DNA from: Puffinus mauretanicus | Taxonomy: Eukaryota; Chordata; Aves; Procellariiformes; Procellariidae | Assembly (NCBI GenBank): GCA_023333565.1 | Contig: JAJKFH010001315.1 | Coordinates: forward strand, 1,488,001 to 1,552,000 | Direction of reading: 5' to 3' | DNA: 64,000 nucleotides | In this document: one piece after another, positions 1 to 23,188 of the stretch | Numbering within the stretch: position 1 is the first letter of the stretch | Layout: every line of letters begins with the position of its first letter | Notes under the pieces: model-generated | Seen by the model: the letters and a program-made list of their open reading frames with translations, nothing else | Databases searched by the model: none | What the model was told of the DNA's origin: nothing | Position numbers and translations under genes: made by a program

Positions 1-1735
1 TTGAAAATACACAAGCTGGAGACAAAGTCTTTCATCATCTGTTTTGATTCATTTTTCCGTCCACATAAGCTCACGGGAGAGCAGCCCAGGAATACCTGAT
101 TACGTGCCTGGGTTGTGTATCTGTGTTACAAAAATGGCAGTCACACGGATACTAGTAGAGGTACCAATAAAACTACTGCTGAGCTGACCGGCTGCTTTCC
201 CCACGCTAGTGCTATTCTTGTCTTTTCCCAGTTGACTCAAATGCGGTCAACTGTCTTCCACACCCATCTCATCTAGATGTCTACACGTTTTCTCAGTTAA
301 TTATTACTGTTACTATTCCGTCTTTGAAACGGTAATGCTTATTCCCCCTAACCTATAATGTTAATTTTATAATAGAAGTAATGCACAAAGTTAACTTTTC
401 TTAAACTATTCTAAATAGGATCTAAATAGCTTAATGAAAGAACAACCAGTTCAAGAGTTTGTTTCTTTTTGACTGCAGGTAGCTTCCCGAAGAGTGGTAG
501 AACAGCATAGTATTTTCCATTATTAATTACTGTTACTGGATATTTAATTCGTTAAGTGCCAACAGCGTTCTCTAGTTTGTAGCTATATCTATGTTCAGTT
601 TTAATGAAATTCAATTTCTCTTTTAATTATTGCTTTTCTCATTTATCCATATGTTCTACTCGATCAAGAGGATCTTTAGAGTATTATGGCTGTATATTTT
701 CAGGTGTTGACACAGTAAATAATATTCAGTGCCATCTAGCTAATATTTTCAGTCATTTGGAGCGTTCCCTCTTGATTCTTCCTGTCACCTTGAAATGAAT
801 TCCTCTGTCAAAGAATTGTGTTTGGTGCCTCCTTTTTCTTAAATCCCGCAGTAACTGACATGTGTCTGACCCAACAGCCATGTGTGTTCAGTAAGTTCTG
901 TATTCCATCTGCCTGCCAGCCTCCGGCATCAGCTGGTAACCTAGCTATTTTTAGGACTGTGTAGCTTTTCAGCTGCCTAACATTTAGCAGGAGTAGTGGA
1001 GATTAGACTTGCTAGCTTGAGCATCCCTAAAAATAAGACTAATTCAGGAATCCCGTCATAATGTTAGGAGGTGTCCGTTGTTCCTGGAGTGCCCTTACCC
1101 TTGGTAACTCTCCGTCCTGCGCTTTCTCAGAATGCGTAAGGAAAAAAATGTACAAAAAATCCAGGGGGAGATCAGAAAGACAGCTACTGCTGCAGCTATA
1201 AATACACCTTCAGCAGATGCTCTGGCCTGATTTATAATTTGCTATCTGGCACTTCAGATAGCGTTGGTGCTAAATAATCAATAAAATGTAAATGTGAAGA
1301 CTTCTGCAAAGACTGGTCTGTATTCTGGGAGGCCTGGTAATCTGGGGACACTTTCTGAAGAGAAATTCTGATATTTCTGCAGTACTCCACCAACAGTGGT
1401 AACTTTGTCTGCATTCCCATTGCACGTGCATATGCATGACTGACTCATGATGCATACTTCACATCTTCTAAGGCATATCTGCATCACATAATGCCTCATG
1501 GTATAGAGATATGAAAGTTAAATGTGACTGAATTGTTTCCAGAAGCAGAACAGCCATCTCTGTATGGTAGGGCACTGAGGGTAATTAGTCCTGAGGAAAG
1601 GCAGGACTCACTAGCTCTGACGCTGCGTGACACTAATGCTCGCTTTCAGGAACAACCATTCTAGGCTATGCAAACACACCAACACGCTCAGAGCCAGCCC
1701 AGGCCATTCTTCATTGCACACAGCAGACATCTCTT
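1..1735. other. ABCC8 intron, no exon recognised
   Basis: AT-rich sequence with scattered stops in all frames. I searched for the preceding TMD2 exon of SUR1 and did not find it, so this is taken as intron. Confidence 0.6.
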
Positions 1736-2225
1736 ATCATAGAATCACAGAATGGTTTGGGTTGGAAGGGACCTTTAAAGGTCATTTAGTCCAACCCCCC
1801 TGCCATGGGCAGGGACATCTTCAACTAGATCAGGTTGCTCAGAGCCCCGTCCAACCTGACCTTGAATGTTCCCAGGGATGGGGCATCTACCACCTCTCTG
1901 GGCAACCTGTGCCAGGGTTTCATGACCCTCATCATAAAACACTTTCTCCTTATATCTGGTCTGAATCTACCCTCTTTCAGTTTAAAACCATTCCCCCTTG
2001 TCCTGTCACTACAGGCCCTGCTAAAAAGTCTGTCCCCATCTTTCTTACAAGCCCCCTTTAAGTACTGAAAGGCCGCGATAAGGTCTCCCCGAAGCCTTCT
2101 CTTCTCCAGGCTGAACAACCCCAACTCTGTCAGCCTGTCCTCATAGGAGAGGAGTTCCATCCCCCTGCTCATCTTTGTGGCCGCCCTCTGGACCCGCTCC
2201 AACAGGTCCATGTCTTGGCACATGG
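1736..2225 (-). mobile_element. CR1 LINE fragment (3' end, truncated)
   Basis: The left edge carries the reverse complement of the CR1 3' end (ATAGAATCACAGAATGG then TTTGGGTTGGAAGGGACC). The reverse strand encodes the conserved tail of the CR1 reverse-transcriptase [34 protein letters not shown] and WHRLPREVV. It is about 490 bp, 5'-truncated as usual, and lies in the ABCC8 intron antisense to the gene. Confidence 0.9.
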
Positions 2226-2400
2226 CTAAGTTGTGAACAGCTAAATTATTTCCACAAAGTGGCACTTATTTCTTTTCCTCAAAAGCATAAATGATTTATG
2301 TAAAGTCATAATTTTATTATACTATACTCAGAAGAAGGATTAAGATACTCTGCAGTGAACAAATTTGAAAGCTTCTCTAAGCCATGTACTTCATAATTAG

Positions 2401-2892
2401 AATCATAGAATCATAGAATCATTTAGGTTGGAAAAGACCTCTAAGATCATCAAGTCCAGCCATTAACCTAGCACTGCCAAGTCCACTACTAAACCATGTC
2501 CCTAAGCACCATATCTACACATCTCTCCAGGGACCACTTCCCTGGGCAGCCTGTTCCAATGCTTGGCAACCCTTTCGGTGAAGAAATTTTTCCTCGTATC
2601 CAATCTAAACCTCCCTTGGCGCAACTTGAGGCCATTTCCTCTCGTCCTATCGCTTGCTACTTGGGAGAAGAGACCAACTCCCACCTCACTACAACCTCCT
2701 TTCAGGTAGTTGTAGAGAGCAGTGAGGTCTCCCCTCAGCCTCCTCTTCTCCAGACCAAACAGTCCCAGTTCCCTCAGCCGCTCCCCATCAGACTTGTGCT
2801 CCAGGCCCTTCACCAGCTTCGTTGCCCTCCTCTGGACACGCTCCAGCACCTCAGTGTCCTTCTTGTAGTGAGGGGCCCAAAACTGAACACAT
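2401..2892 (-). mobile_element. CR1 LINE fragment, second copy
   Basis: The left edge shows the tandem ATCATAGA terminal repeats of CR1 in reverse, followed by TTTAGGTTGGAAAAGACC. The reverse strand reads [36 protein letters not shown] and [11 protein letters not shown]. The 3' sequence differs from the copy at 1736, so it belongs to another subfamily, inserted separately in the same orientation about 180 bp away. Confidence 0.92.
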
Positions 2893-3774
2893 AAACAAAA
2901 CATTGTCATATCTTTCTCTCGTATCAGTAAAAGGAGACCTGAGTTTATAAATAAGTAGTGCTTGTTGCAACCATAATAGCTAAGGATATAAATAGGGCAA
3001 AGTTTTATAGGGGGAGATTAGCAAGTTTGTTAAACTTGCTAATGTAATAAAGGGGGAAAAAAGGCAAGTTTTGGGTGCTTAAACTGGTTCTTCAGGCCTT
3101 CAAGCTTCTGTTACTACCCTGGAAAAGGCTTTTGTGCCAAACTTCTCCTTTATTATTAGACATAATTATTGATACACTTTATTACTAACATGACATTAAT
3201 TTATACCTATGCAAATAAATATGCCCAGCTGAAAGGGGTGACTGGCTGACTTGCATGCTTGCCAAGACCCCGGTCTGAATAGGTGTAGCAGGGAATTTGT
3301 TGCACCATGTGCTTGGACTTCTGTTTTTCAAAGTGCTCCATTTGTTTAGTGACAAGGACAAACATGTTTGTCTAACACTGGAGTTCCCATGACTGGAGGT
3401 ACTTTGAATTTATACTTTATAAATTATTACAATTTCTAGGCACTACAGTAACATAAATTTTAAAATTTGAGCTTATACGATTAAGTGAGAAGAGGAACTG
3501 CATTCTGCAGTACTAATACTTCTTTTCACAAGTACATGCATGTATTATTTCTTTCTCATATATATTTTTATTTTTTTTAGTTTCAGATTTGTCTCTCAGA
3601 GTTACCATGTAATAAAATACGTTTACAAAATGCCCAGTGTGATCCAGAAGTCCCACACAGAGTTTCATCAATGCAATAACATCCATTTACTCCTGAAGAT
3701 ACTTTACAAATACAGCTTGCATGTGAATAATACAAGTCTAAAGATGATGTCGCTCTGAACTATTGATAGGCTGA

Positions 3775-15411
<11,637 letters not shown>

Positions 15412-15413
<2 letters not shown>

Positions 15414-15524
15414 TAAAAATAAATGAAGCATTTTAAAGTACAATTGTATTATTTTCTAAAAATGTAAAATACCTGTAAATAAATATTATTTCATAATAAA
15501 TTGAGGTTTTCCTTTTTTAATAAA
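15412..15524 (+). promoter_or_regulatory. Cluster of AATAAA poly(A) signals for ABCC8
   Basis: Five AATAAA hexamers occur within 113 nt of the stop (15412, 15418, 15478, 15495 and 15519), the first overlapping the TAA stop codon. The last two precede a T-rich stretch. This suggests a very short 3' UTR. Which site is used cannot be told from sequence. Confidence 0.6.
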
Positions 15525-18500
15525 ATGAGCCATTTTTCTCCATCTTAAACATTAATGAATTATCCATGTACTTTCCTTTTTTTTGTATACTACTACTCTT
15601 CTTTTTATTTGCTACCAAAGAGTCATGAAATATGGTTGAAACAAACTACATGGGTGACATATGATAGGATACACATCAAACAAACATAGCCAGCATGGAG
15701 TTTTTATGTAACTCTTAAACCTCTCTTGTCATTTTATTAACATGTTATTTTTTATGCGTCATAGCCCTACTGTAGATAATGCTCATGACTGACTAAATGC
15801 AGAAGGAAAAATTATATACCAAAGGTATTTCTTAAAAGCTTGTATCTCTCTTAATCATATGACTCTGTAAAGCTTTAATATCTAAATATAAAATCTATAA
15901 AACTTTTTATATTGTGGTTTATTGATAGTGCCTGTGTCTCTTGGTCTCTCCTTTAATACCTTTTAGAAATTAATCACAATCTGATTCCTTTAGCCTTTCT
16001 TAGGCTGCCTCACCTCTACCCCCATTGAATCATATTATACTGATTGCAAACAGGATTGAGCCAGACTCCCTCCCGAACTGTGAGGAAGCTAAGAGGAGGC
16101 AGGCTGTGACGAAGTATCAGTGTTTAATGCACACTGTTTCCAGCCCAGTACAGGCGTACCAATTCATCTGGAAATCAACCCTCTACATCTGGTAAACAAT
16201 TATTAAACCTTTTGCTGTAGCTCAAGAGCCATGAGAGCTTGACTCATTGTCTCCTAGTCTCACATATTTTACCCACTGTCACACTATTTCTAGATTCACT
16301 GTGATCTTTACCAATAAATTATGTATATGTATTAAGATAACTTGTAACCACTGAAATTATCCTAATTTGGCTGGACAGCTATGTATCCTATCAATTCATT
16401 GTGACAATCATTCCAGGATTTATTAATTGCTAAGAGGTTAGAATGTCAACGACCCCATAGAAGGCTACAATTAATTTTTCAGTGTTGCTCTTTCTATAGC
16501 AACTTCGGCTTTGCATACATTTTTGTCCTCTTCCCCTGTTTGAAGAATTCCTAGCGCTTAGGAAAACTCCTTTGTCTTTTTTTCTCTCTTTAGCCTGCTC
16601 AGTTAATTTGGAATCTGTTTTTTAAAGGCTTTATTTTCTAGAAAAAGACATCTCGGTGTTCTCATGGGATACATGATATTTTTAATGCATTACTTCTCTT
16701 CTAGCACTGCAGCAGAGAGCAAAGAAAACTGAAGAATTGTTGTTGCTGTTTAAGTAGTGTTACCAGTTCCACAGCAGAGTATTTGCAGCATCTGCCTGCT
16801 GTTATTCGTGCAATACCTAAGGGCATTAAACTGGGGGCAGAAAACATATAACCAACAGGAGAGTGTAGGACGAACAACGGTAAAAGTGAGGAGGCAGAAT
16901 ACAGTTACGCAGATGAAATGCATGAGCTCTGTCATTGCCTACTACGGATGAAGAGAGAAAATGGGCATTTGGGAGTTATCTCCTCCTTCAGGGAATCATT
17001 TTGCTGGGCAGTTCCAAAGAAAAAATAGCTGCGGAACTATTGGTGTGTTTTCACTCTGGGATACCAGGTATCCATTAGGACTAAGAGACAAGAAATGGGA
17101 GACAGGTGACTATCCTCCAGGGTAGCAGAAGGGCACAGCACAGAGCAGGTTTCTACTACAGCTACTGTGTGTGCTGTCTCCTAGCTGCCCAGCACTGGTC
17201 TAGGGCAGGATCTCATCCTGTGAAGGGTTAGGAAAACACCACTCTGCAGGACATCACAAACTCATTCTGCAGAGAGAGATCCTCGGAAGCTTTGCAACCA
17301 TCTGTGGAAGATCCTAAATCTTGATGGCAAGAGGAGAGATACAGAGAAGTGAGGTTTCATATGCTTTTAATAAAGTGCCTGGGTTTTCACACTGCAATTT
17401 GGACTAGCTCCTATTCCACAAGCTTCTGACAACCTTACCTGGAAAGGAATGCAAGGGAGTAAAGGACACAACATGTCGCTAAGACGACTGTATTATATCT
17501 CACGGTATTAAGAAATAAGAACTCAAAGTACAAGTGTCATACATTTCCATTGTAAACGGGGCTTATATTTCACAAAGCAGCATTGCAGGAGAGTAGGGTA
17601 AGTGAGTTGGTTCATATCCAATGATTATATATCTTTTTAATGGTACCACAGTGCTGGGAAAATATGTGTGAACAGGGAGCTACCACTTGGACAGAATACA
17701 CTTCACATTTCCTCAGCACATTTTATCTAGAATTGTTTATATGGGGCCAAGTCCCAGGGAGTTTCTGCTCCCTAACTCCAAAGGGTTAGAGTCTCAACAG
17801 TGTCCAGAAGAAGTATCAAGAAAATTATTCTATGGTGGGAGGCTCACTGCCATTACCTGAGTCATTAAACCTGTTGCCTTGAGATAGGCATTCCAGAAGT
17901 CGCTATTGAATCAGGCTCACAAATGTATTTTGCATGGCAGTGAAGCATTACTAAGCGAAGTGCTGTACTAAAATGGTTGTCAGATGGCCCCAGAGCAGCC
18001 ATGTCCAGACTTTCATTTCTCCGCTGGGATGGGACTCAGCTCAGTCCCAAAGGTGTTAGTGGGATAGGCTGCCCATGGAGATGCAACCAGGGTTTGTTTT
18101 ATTTTGTTTGTTTTCCATAAATGCTCCCATTATGCAAAAACCTTTATAGCATTTATCCCCCTTGTGTGGCCATTTCATCCTGTTCTGCTTATTTCTAAGG
18201 GAATACTGTTTCCTTGGAAGACCAGGAAGCGCAGCCTGCCTGCTACATTAGGCCTCATTCCAGCTCTGCTCATGCCTTCCCCTGTGGCTTTGCGTAACCA
18301 ACTCCAATCTCTTTTCTTCTGTCTACCCACTCGGACAGCAAGATGATTTGTGAGGCTTAATTCATGTTAGGCTAACACTGTGTGGCCTTTGAAAGAAAGG
18401 TCTGCTTCTAAAGGCAGAGTAATACCATGGTGCCAACTAAATTTTAATTTAACTGTTATAGTAGTATCTTCTTTGATAGCCATTAAAATTAGGGTAAATT

Positions 18501-20859
18501 GGGGTGGGGGGGTGTTTTGAAATGTAAAACTTATTTTGTGGGTGGAAAAACTTACCCCTCATGATTCAATATTACAGAGTGGGATTGTTCATTCCTGTCA
18601 GCCCAATTTGTTCAGCAGCTCTTAACACAAATATGTTGGCTCACTCAGAAGATCTGTCACTTTTTTCTTTTAAGTATCTGTCACTTGATCCACAAAGACA
18701 GGGCCGCTTTTTATTCTGCTCTAGAAATTCTTCAGCAGAAGCCACTTGCTTTGCTGTCCCATCTCAGCCAACAAGTGCTCAGAGGTGAAGGAAAAGAAGT
18801 GGCAAATGACAGTCCCAATAAAGAACAGAAGTGGAAACAAGGAAACACCCTTCCAGCTCTATAGAGTTCAGGTTTCCTAAAACCAATATGGTGAGCGTGT
18901 TCATGCAACACCCCTTGCTGTAGTAGGCTCCATGGGTCGTTCCTAGCACCAGACTATGAAGCAACTTACCTTTCCCTTTAAAACGCTCCTCCCAGACACA
19001 TTTTTTTCCAGTCTACATTCATGTAGTTACCGCCCTCTGGAAGAAAAGGTACAGAATAATACAATGATTGGAGAAGAGTAAGGAAAAATGGCATGAGAGG
19101 CATGACTGCCTCCCGAATACCTTATGTCCATCTCTGCAACAGAGTGTGAAATGTTACCAATGAACTGCATGGTGTTACAGAGCCTCTTTATGCTCACTTC
19201 AAAACACTGGAAGTAACTATGAGCTGCCATCAGCTGCAGAACCACACCTTTGACAAGTAAATCTTCAAATTACTTCATGCATTTGGGTTTTTTTTAAATG
19301 TTTAGAAAGAAAAGTATAAAAAATACATTATTTTTAAGTTAAATTGTATATATAAATTATGTACTTAAAGTAAAAGCGTAGATGCAGGTGACATATTCAC
19401 AGCAAGCACACAAAAAATGTCTAGCAGACAAAGTGATACAGAGAAAGGGGAAGTATCTTTGGCTAAGCTCAGCGGGCTGGCAGCCAGGTGCCAGGGCACC
19501 TTGTTGTCATTTTGGTTGTATTTATCAAAGCAGCAAGAAAGACGACACAGAACAAGAGAAAGCATGGAGTATTGGGAAGTTGGCCCCTCCAAAAGGAATG
19601 GGTGTGTCCAAGGACATGCAACTATTCATACATAAAAAGTAGAAATAGTCTAAAGTAATAGTAATCATTTAATTACAAGACCTATAACGACTGCTCAGAG
19701 AGCTCAGAGTGATTACTTAAAAATACTATTTTGAAATCCCTAGGTGGGCCACAATGAGTAGCTGTGGGTGGTGAAAGTTAATTTCAACTCCAGCTGGATG
19801 GCTCCAACCATCAAGTGGGCAATTGCCTTGCCCAGTTATTATGCCAATAACTGCTTACAGTATGTACCAGAGCTCTTAGAGCCAAAACTGAAGGGAAAGT
19901 CCATGGACATATACAATTAGAAAAATATAATAGATCCACAGGCACTAAAGAAAAACCTCTTATCCAGAATATCCTAGGATGCTTTAGCAACTCTACAACT
20001 TTGGTGTCTAAACTGAAATAGAAACAAAATATTTAAATCAGAGTAAGTAAACACGTGAATGAGAATATTGCTATTTAAACAGTGGAGCAGTCACATCAGA
20101 GTGTTTTTAAATAACGCATCTTTGTCACAAAGATCCATCCTTATATGCCATGCAGAGGTATGCCTTTATAACACACACAGACATCATACTGCCACACACA
20201 AGTTCTAGCATCCTGCCTCCCTTTGTTGCCTCTTCTGGTGATTTTGATACCTGCCTGGAAGTTCATGTCACGGTGGATTAACCATTTGCGGACGGATCAT
20301 TCATTTGCAACATTTACTGCAATTTTCCCGAGCAGCCACAGCTTACATAATTTCATGAGCTCCTTCTTTCAGAAAAATCCCTCCCTAGCCAAGGCTAAAT
20401 AACTCTAGCAAATATTGTAAGTGGGAATGAACCCCTTTAGTTCCAGGTCCCTGTTTAACCATTACATCCTTGGACTTGGCCTTTTCAAGCAAATTTCCTA
20501 CCACCGCCCGCCCAATTCTAGATGAACGCTTTCCTCCTACTTACAGAAAGACACACAGCTGAATTTCAGGTTTTTTTTTGTTTTTTTTTTTTTGCATTAA
20601 AGATTTTCTTTAAAATAATCCCCAGCACCATTTTGTTTTCTATTTCATGGAATAATTGCCCAACCTGAAACCTGTGAAGCAGCAGCTGTTAATGGAAGCC
20701 AGGTACTAGCAGCAAACCCGTCCTCGAACAAATATTTACAGAAATCAGCTGCGGGGAAAGGGGATCACTCACACCACCGCGGCCCGAAACCCGACCTCTC
20801 CCTTCCTCAGGAAAAAAAAAACAAAACTGAGGTAAAAAGGTAAATAAAAGCACCCAGCG
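15525..20859. other. ABCC8-KCNJ11 intergenic spacer
   Basis: About 5.3 kb without a convincing gene. The open frames are short and lack family features. It includes a long T-run near 20570-20593. Regulatory elements for KCNJ11 could lie here but none can be named. Confidence 0.6.
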
Positions 20860-22300
20860 CTCACCGGGGCGCAAGCCGGGACTCGGCCACCGCCTTCCCT
20901 TCCCACAGGGAGACGCTGAGGAGCGGCGCCCAACGGTTTTTAACCGCCTTCCGTTGCGCCCGTTGCCCAAGGACCGTTACACGGAGGCGCGCGCGGCTCC
21001 TCCACACACGCGAGCGCGCGGGAACGCCTCAGACCCTCGTCCCTCCGCTTCGGGCTCCGCCGAGGGGCCGGTACCGGCTCGGGGACCGCACTACCGAGGC
21101 CGGGAGCGGCCGAGCCCGGCCGGGCTCGGCCGCTCCCGGCCTCGGCGGCGCCTCCTGGTGGCCGCCGCGGCCGCCGCCACCTCCCCGCTGCCGCGGCCGG
21201 CTACGGCGGGGGCTGCGGCGGCGCCGTGCGCCCGCTCGGCCCCCGCGGCGCGGCCATCCCCCCACCCCCCCACTCCCGCCCCCGGCGGAGCGGCGGCTGC
21301 ATGGGGCGGCGCTGAGCGGCGGAGCGGCGGCGGGGAGCCATGCTGTCGAGGAAGGGGATCATCCCCGAGGAGTACGTGCTGACCCGGCTGGCGGAGGATG
21401 TGCCGGATCATGCCCGGTACCGCGCCCGGGAGCGGCGGGCGCGTTTCGTGGGCAAGAACGGTGCCTGCAACGTGGCCCATAAAAACATCCGGGAGCAGGG
21501 ACGCTTCCTCCAGGATGTCTTCACCACCCTGGTGGACCTCAAGTGGCCCCACACGCTGCTCATCTTCACCATGTCCTTCCTCTGCAGTTGGCTGCTCTTC
21601 GGCATGGTCTGGTGGCTCATCGCCTTCGCCCACGGAGACCTGGACCACAGCACCCGGCTGCAGCGCGACTCCGGAGAGGGGGCTGCGGGGGCCCCGGCCG
21701 GCTTTGTGCCCTGCGTGACCAGCATCCACTCCTTCACCTCCGCCTTCCTCTTCTCCATCGAGGTGCAGGTGACAATTGGCTTTGGGGGACGCATGGTGAC
21801 GGAGGAGTGCCCGGCCGCCATCCTGGTGCTGATCGTGCAGAACATTGTGGGGCTGGTGATCAATGCCATCATGCTGGGCTGCATCTTCATGAAGACCTCA
21901 CAGGCCCACCGCCGGGCCGAGACCCTCATCTTCAGCAAGCACGCGGTCATCGCGCTGCGGGAGGGCAAGCTCTGCTTCATGTTGCGGGTGGGTGACCTCC
22001 GGAAGAGCATGATCATCAGCGCCACCATCCGCATGCAGGTGGTGAAGAAGACTGCCAGCCTGGAGGGGGAGGTGGTGCCCCTCAACCAGATTGACATCCA
22101 GATGGAGAACCCCGTGGGGGGCAACAGCATCTTCCTCGTCTCCCCACTCATTATCTATCACGTGATAGACAAGAACAGCCCCCTCTACGACATCTCCCCC
22201 CTGAACCTTCACCACCATGAGGATCTGGAGATCATCGTCATCTTAGAAGGAGTGGTGGAGACCACCGGCATCACCACTCAAGCCAGAACCTCCTACCTGG
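20860..22300. promoter_or_regulatory. CpG island covering KCNJ11 5' end
   Basis: Base composition changes sharply from AT-rich flank to strongly GC- and CpG-rich, from about 20.86 kb through the first two thirds of the KCNJ11 CDS. The upstream part has GC-box-like strings (CCCGCCCCCGGCGG near 21276) and no TATA box near the ATG. This is the likely KCNJ11 promoter. The transcription start cannot be placed from sequence. Confidence 0.75.
21094..21145. repeat. Perfect 52-bp GC-rich palindrome
   Basis: Two 26-nt arms, 21094-21119 and 21120-21145, are exact reverse complements with no spacer. The left arm begins CCGAGGCCGGGAGCGGCC. It sits 195 bp upstream of the KCNJ11 ATG inside the CpG island. 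It is almost entirely G/C and could form a cruciform or an RNA hairpin if transcribed in the 5' UTR. Confidence 0.97.
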
Positions 22301-22542
22301 CAGATGAAATCCTCTGGGGCCAAAGGTTCGTGCCCATCGTGGCAGAGGAAGATGGGAGATATTCTGTGGATTACTCTAAATTTGGCAACACGGTGAAAGT
22401 GCCCACCCCTTCATGCACTGCTAGGCAGCTGGAGGAGGACAAGAGCATTATGGACACCATGCCATTGTCCCCTAAAGGCACAATAAGGAAGAGGTCTGTC
22501 AAGCTAAAGCCCAAGTTCACCATAAGCGATGAGCCTTCCTGA
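21340..22542 (+). CDS. KCNJ11: KCNJ11, Kir6.2 pore subunit of the K-ATP channel
   Basis: Inward-rectifier potassium channel subunit. Four copies form the ATP-inhibited pore, with SUR1 around it. One intronless frame of 400 residues (human 390) starts [13 protein letters not shown], diagnostic of Kir6.2. The start is confirmed by the family N-terminus and GAGCCATG context. TM1 is about 70-97, the selectivity filter TIGFG is 145-149, the turret Cys pair is C125/C157, and TM2 is about 160-185. N175 matches the rectification residue N160 of human. R51 and K200 match the ATP-site R50 and K185. The ER-retention motif RKR is 383-385. The extracellular turret carries about 14 extra residues compared with human. 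Single-exon structure and the ABCC8 neighbour exclude KCNJ8. Confidence 0.98.
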   Translation: MLSRKGIIPEEYVLTRLAEDVPDHARYRARERRARFVGKNGACNVAHKNIREQGRFLQDVFTTLVDLKWPHTLLIFTMSFLCSWLLFGMVWWLIAFAHGDLDHSTRLQRDSGEGAAGAPAGFVPCVTSIHSFTSAFLFSIEVQVTIGFGGRMVTEECPAAILVLIVQNIVGLVINAIMLGCIFMKTSQAHRRAETLIFSKHAVIALREGKLCFMLRVGDLRKSMIISATIRMQVVKKTASLEGEVVPLNQIDIQMENPVGGNSIFLVSPLIIYHVIDKNSPLYDISPLNLHHHEDLEIIVILEGVVETTGITTQARTSYLADEILWGQRFVPIVAEEDGRYSVDYSKFGNTVKVPTPSCTARQLEEDKSIMDTMPLSPKGTIRKRSVKLKPKFTISDEPS

Positions 22543-22841
22543 TGCCTTTTGACTGGGAAACTGTGTTAGGGCTTTGTGTCTGAAAGATCTCATAAACTCA
22601 AAACACTGAGGTGGCCTCACTTTTTTTTAAATTCAGGTTGGTAGCACAAGGTATGTTCTGGTGTTATTTATTGTGGGATAAATCTAAAGCTAATTATATT
22701 TTTTTAAAGGTGTGAGAGATTTCAAGCAGCACTGGGAGTAGGAAAATCATGGTCTGCAGCTTTAAATTTCAATTCAGACTGTCCTATTGCACGATCATTT
22801 TGCATTGATTAATCTGCAGGTAATGACATATTTTCTCAAAA

Positions 22842-23188
22842 AATAAATGTATATTTATCTTCAGAGATTGCAGTACTTACGGTCTTGCAGTGTTCTAAAG
22901 TCAGTAGTTTTTAACTTTTTTCCTAACTTGAACAATCAATATAGCAAAATAAAATATTAATAATTAATAAAGTAGGCTGGATTTAAATTATAACAAAAAG
23001 GTCAGGCAGTGTTATGTATGACACAAGACCAGATCTGGAAGTGTCTATGTATTATACTCCATGTCTCAAAGACAGATTTGTTTCATCCATATTTTATTGT
23101 ATGGAGCCACTCCTACCACATGCAATATGAAATGTATTTGAATATTTACTTTTGTTTAATTTAAAATCCTTTACACTTCCAAAATAAA
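22842..23188 (+). promoter_or_regulatory. Candidate KCNJ11 poly(A) signals
   Basis: AATAAA occurs at 22842, 22948, 22966 and 23183 in AT-rich sequence downstream of the stop. Any could end the 3' UTR, and further hexamers lie beyond. Transcript 3' ends would be needed to choose. Confidence 0.4.

Noticed and set aside
20954..21382. Forward open frame upstream of and overlapping the KCNJ11 start (142 codons)
   Set aside because: Ala/Pro/Arg-rich translation of a CpG island with no domain. Probably 5' UTR or promoter, though an upstream ORF effect cannot be excluded.
21091..21729. Long open frame on the reverse strand over the KCNJ11 5' half (212 codons)
   Set aside because: It is a shadow frame in GC-rich DNA. 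It shares a Pro/Arg/Gly-rich string with a forward frame only because the palindrome reads the same on both strands.
21340..22542. Possible Kir6.1 (KCNJ8) with ABCC9 next to it
   Set aside because: The N-terminus [13 protein letters not shown], the RKR tail and the intronless CDS are Kir6.2. The neighbours NUCB2 and the NCR3LG1-like locus belong to the ABCC8/KCNJ11 block.
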